A DNA stretch of 13,818 bases from Alphaproteobacteria bacterium. Its GTDB lineage: Bacteria > Pseudomonadota > Alphaproteobacteria > Acetobacterales > Acetobacteraceae. Location: contig JAMFRY010000147.1 of the NCBI GenBank assembly GCA_026225015.1, positions 1 through 13,818 on the forward strand, given 5' to 3'. Of the stretch, positions 13,580 to 13,818 are shown one piece after another (position 1 is the stretch's first letter; each line of letters opens with the position of its first letter). A model generated the notes under the pieces. That model saw only the letters and a program-made list of their open reading frames with translations, was not told the DNA's origin and did not search any database. The translations under genes and the position numbers were made by a program.

Positions 13580-13818
13580 ATGTCAAAGCCGAAACGGATA
13601 GAAGGAATTGTCAGTCATCCGGAAAAACTGCTTTATCCCGAGGATGGCGTTATCAAGGGCGACATCGCCGGCTATATTCAAACGGCGGCGCCCTTCATGC
13701 TGCCCTATATCGAAAACCGGTTTGTCAGCCTGATCCGCAGCCCGGACGGCATCGGCAAAAAGGGCTTTTTCCAGCGTCATCCTTCACCCGGTTTCGGCGA
13801 TGACTGGCTTTCCCAGGA
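13580..13818 (+). CDS. ligD: LigD polymerase domain (non-homologous end joining), 3'-partial
   Basis: The ATG at 13580 is preceded by GGAGG (13564-13568). The 79 residues visible (GIVSHPEKLLYPEDGVIKGD, YIQTAAPFMLPYIENRF, LIRSPDGIGKKGFFQRH) are the N-terminal part of the LigD polymerase/primase domain, which extends and fills DNA ends in bacterial end joining. The catalytic acidic motif lies beyond the window. In complete LigD of this order, the ligase domain precedes this one; its tail is in frame just upstream, but the rest is missing. This start could therefore be an internal methionine of a broken gene or the true start of a free-standing polymerase. Confidence 0.75.
   Translation, partial: MSKPKRIEGIVSHPEKLLYPEDGVIKGDIAGYIQTAAPFMLPYIENRFVSLIRSPDGIGKKGFFQRHPSPGFGDDWLSQ

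Noticed and set aside
1..13818. CRISPR arrays, tRNA and rRNA genes, complete insertion sequences
   Set aside because: No regularly spaced direct repeats, no tRNA cloverleaf or rRNA-like stretch, and no bacterial transposase frame with terminal repeats was seen by eye on either strand.

Overview
GC-rich bacterial DNA, most likely from an alphaproteobacterium of the Acetobacteraceae (Acidocella/Acidiphilium-like). The grounds are a TrcR/DUF1013 protein, a DUF1192 protein, alphaproteobacterial-type EtfB, EtfA and aspartate aminotransferase, a LigD fragment, and T-run/A-run intergenic repeats of a kind I associate with that family. The family is an inference; the class is well supported.

Layout. 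Bases 1 to about 200 do not look like the rest: they carry an open frame resembling a Cys-rich zinc-binding domain of eukaryotic FAR1/MULE type, and the neighbouring trcR gene loses its homology exactly where this stretch begins. Bases 459-2792 hold a DUF1192 protein and two lipoproteins, one of them a compact, active-site-degraded gamma-glutamyltransferase relative. Bases 2977-6785 are the metabolic core: a class I/II aminotransferase, then a tight etfB-etfA-hbd operon linking 3-hydroxyacyl-CoA oxidation to electron transfer. Two copies of a dispersed hairpin-rich repeat flank this block (2791-2918 and 6784-6888). Bases 6909-11256 hold single genes in mixed orientation: a flavodoxin-like protein, a soluble receptor with its chemoreceptor tip placed before a Cache sensor, a GNAT acetyltransferase, a nitroreductase, an FKBP isomerase, a second flavodoxin-like protein and a small secreted protein. 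Bases 11450-12652 encode aspartate aminotransferase. Bases 12699-13353 hold a VapBC toxin-antitoxin pair whose promoter contains a perfect 7-3-7 palindrome. The right edge is a ligD remnant: the end of the ligase domain, then an open polymerase domain that runs out of the window.

How it works together. EtfB, EtfA and Hbd form one functional unit for short-chain acyl-CoA or hydroxybutyrate metabolism. The other genes are mostly independent housekeeping or redox genes. I see no CRISPR array, rRNA, tRNA or complete insertion sequence. No clearly new multi-gene system is visible. The most unusual items are the left-edge junction, the inverted chemoreceptor-Cache protein, the degenerate GGT-like lipoprotein and the vapBC/ligD junction. 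Every gene-free stretch is shorter than 300 bases.
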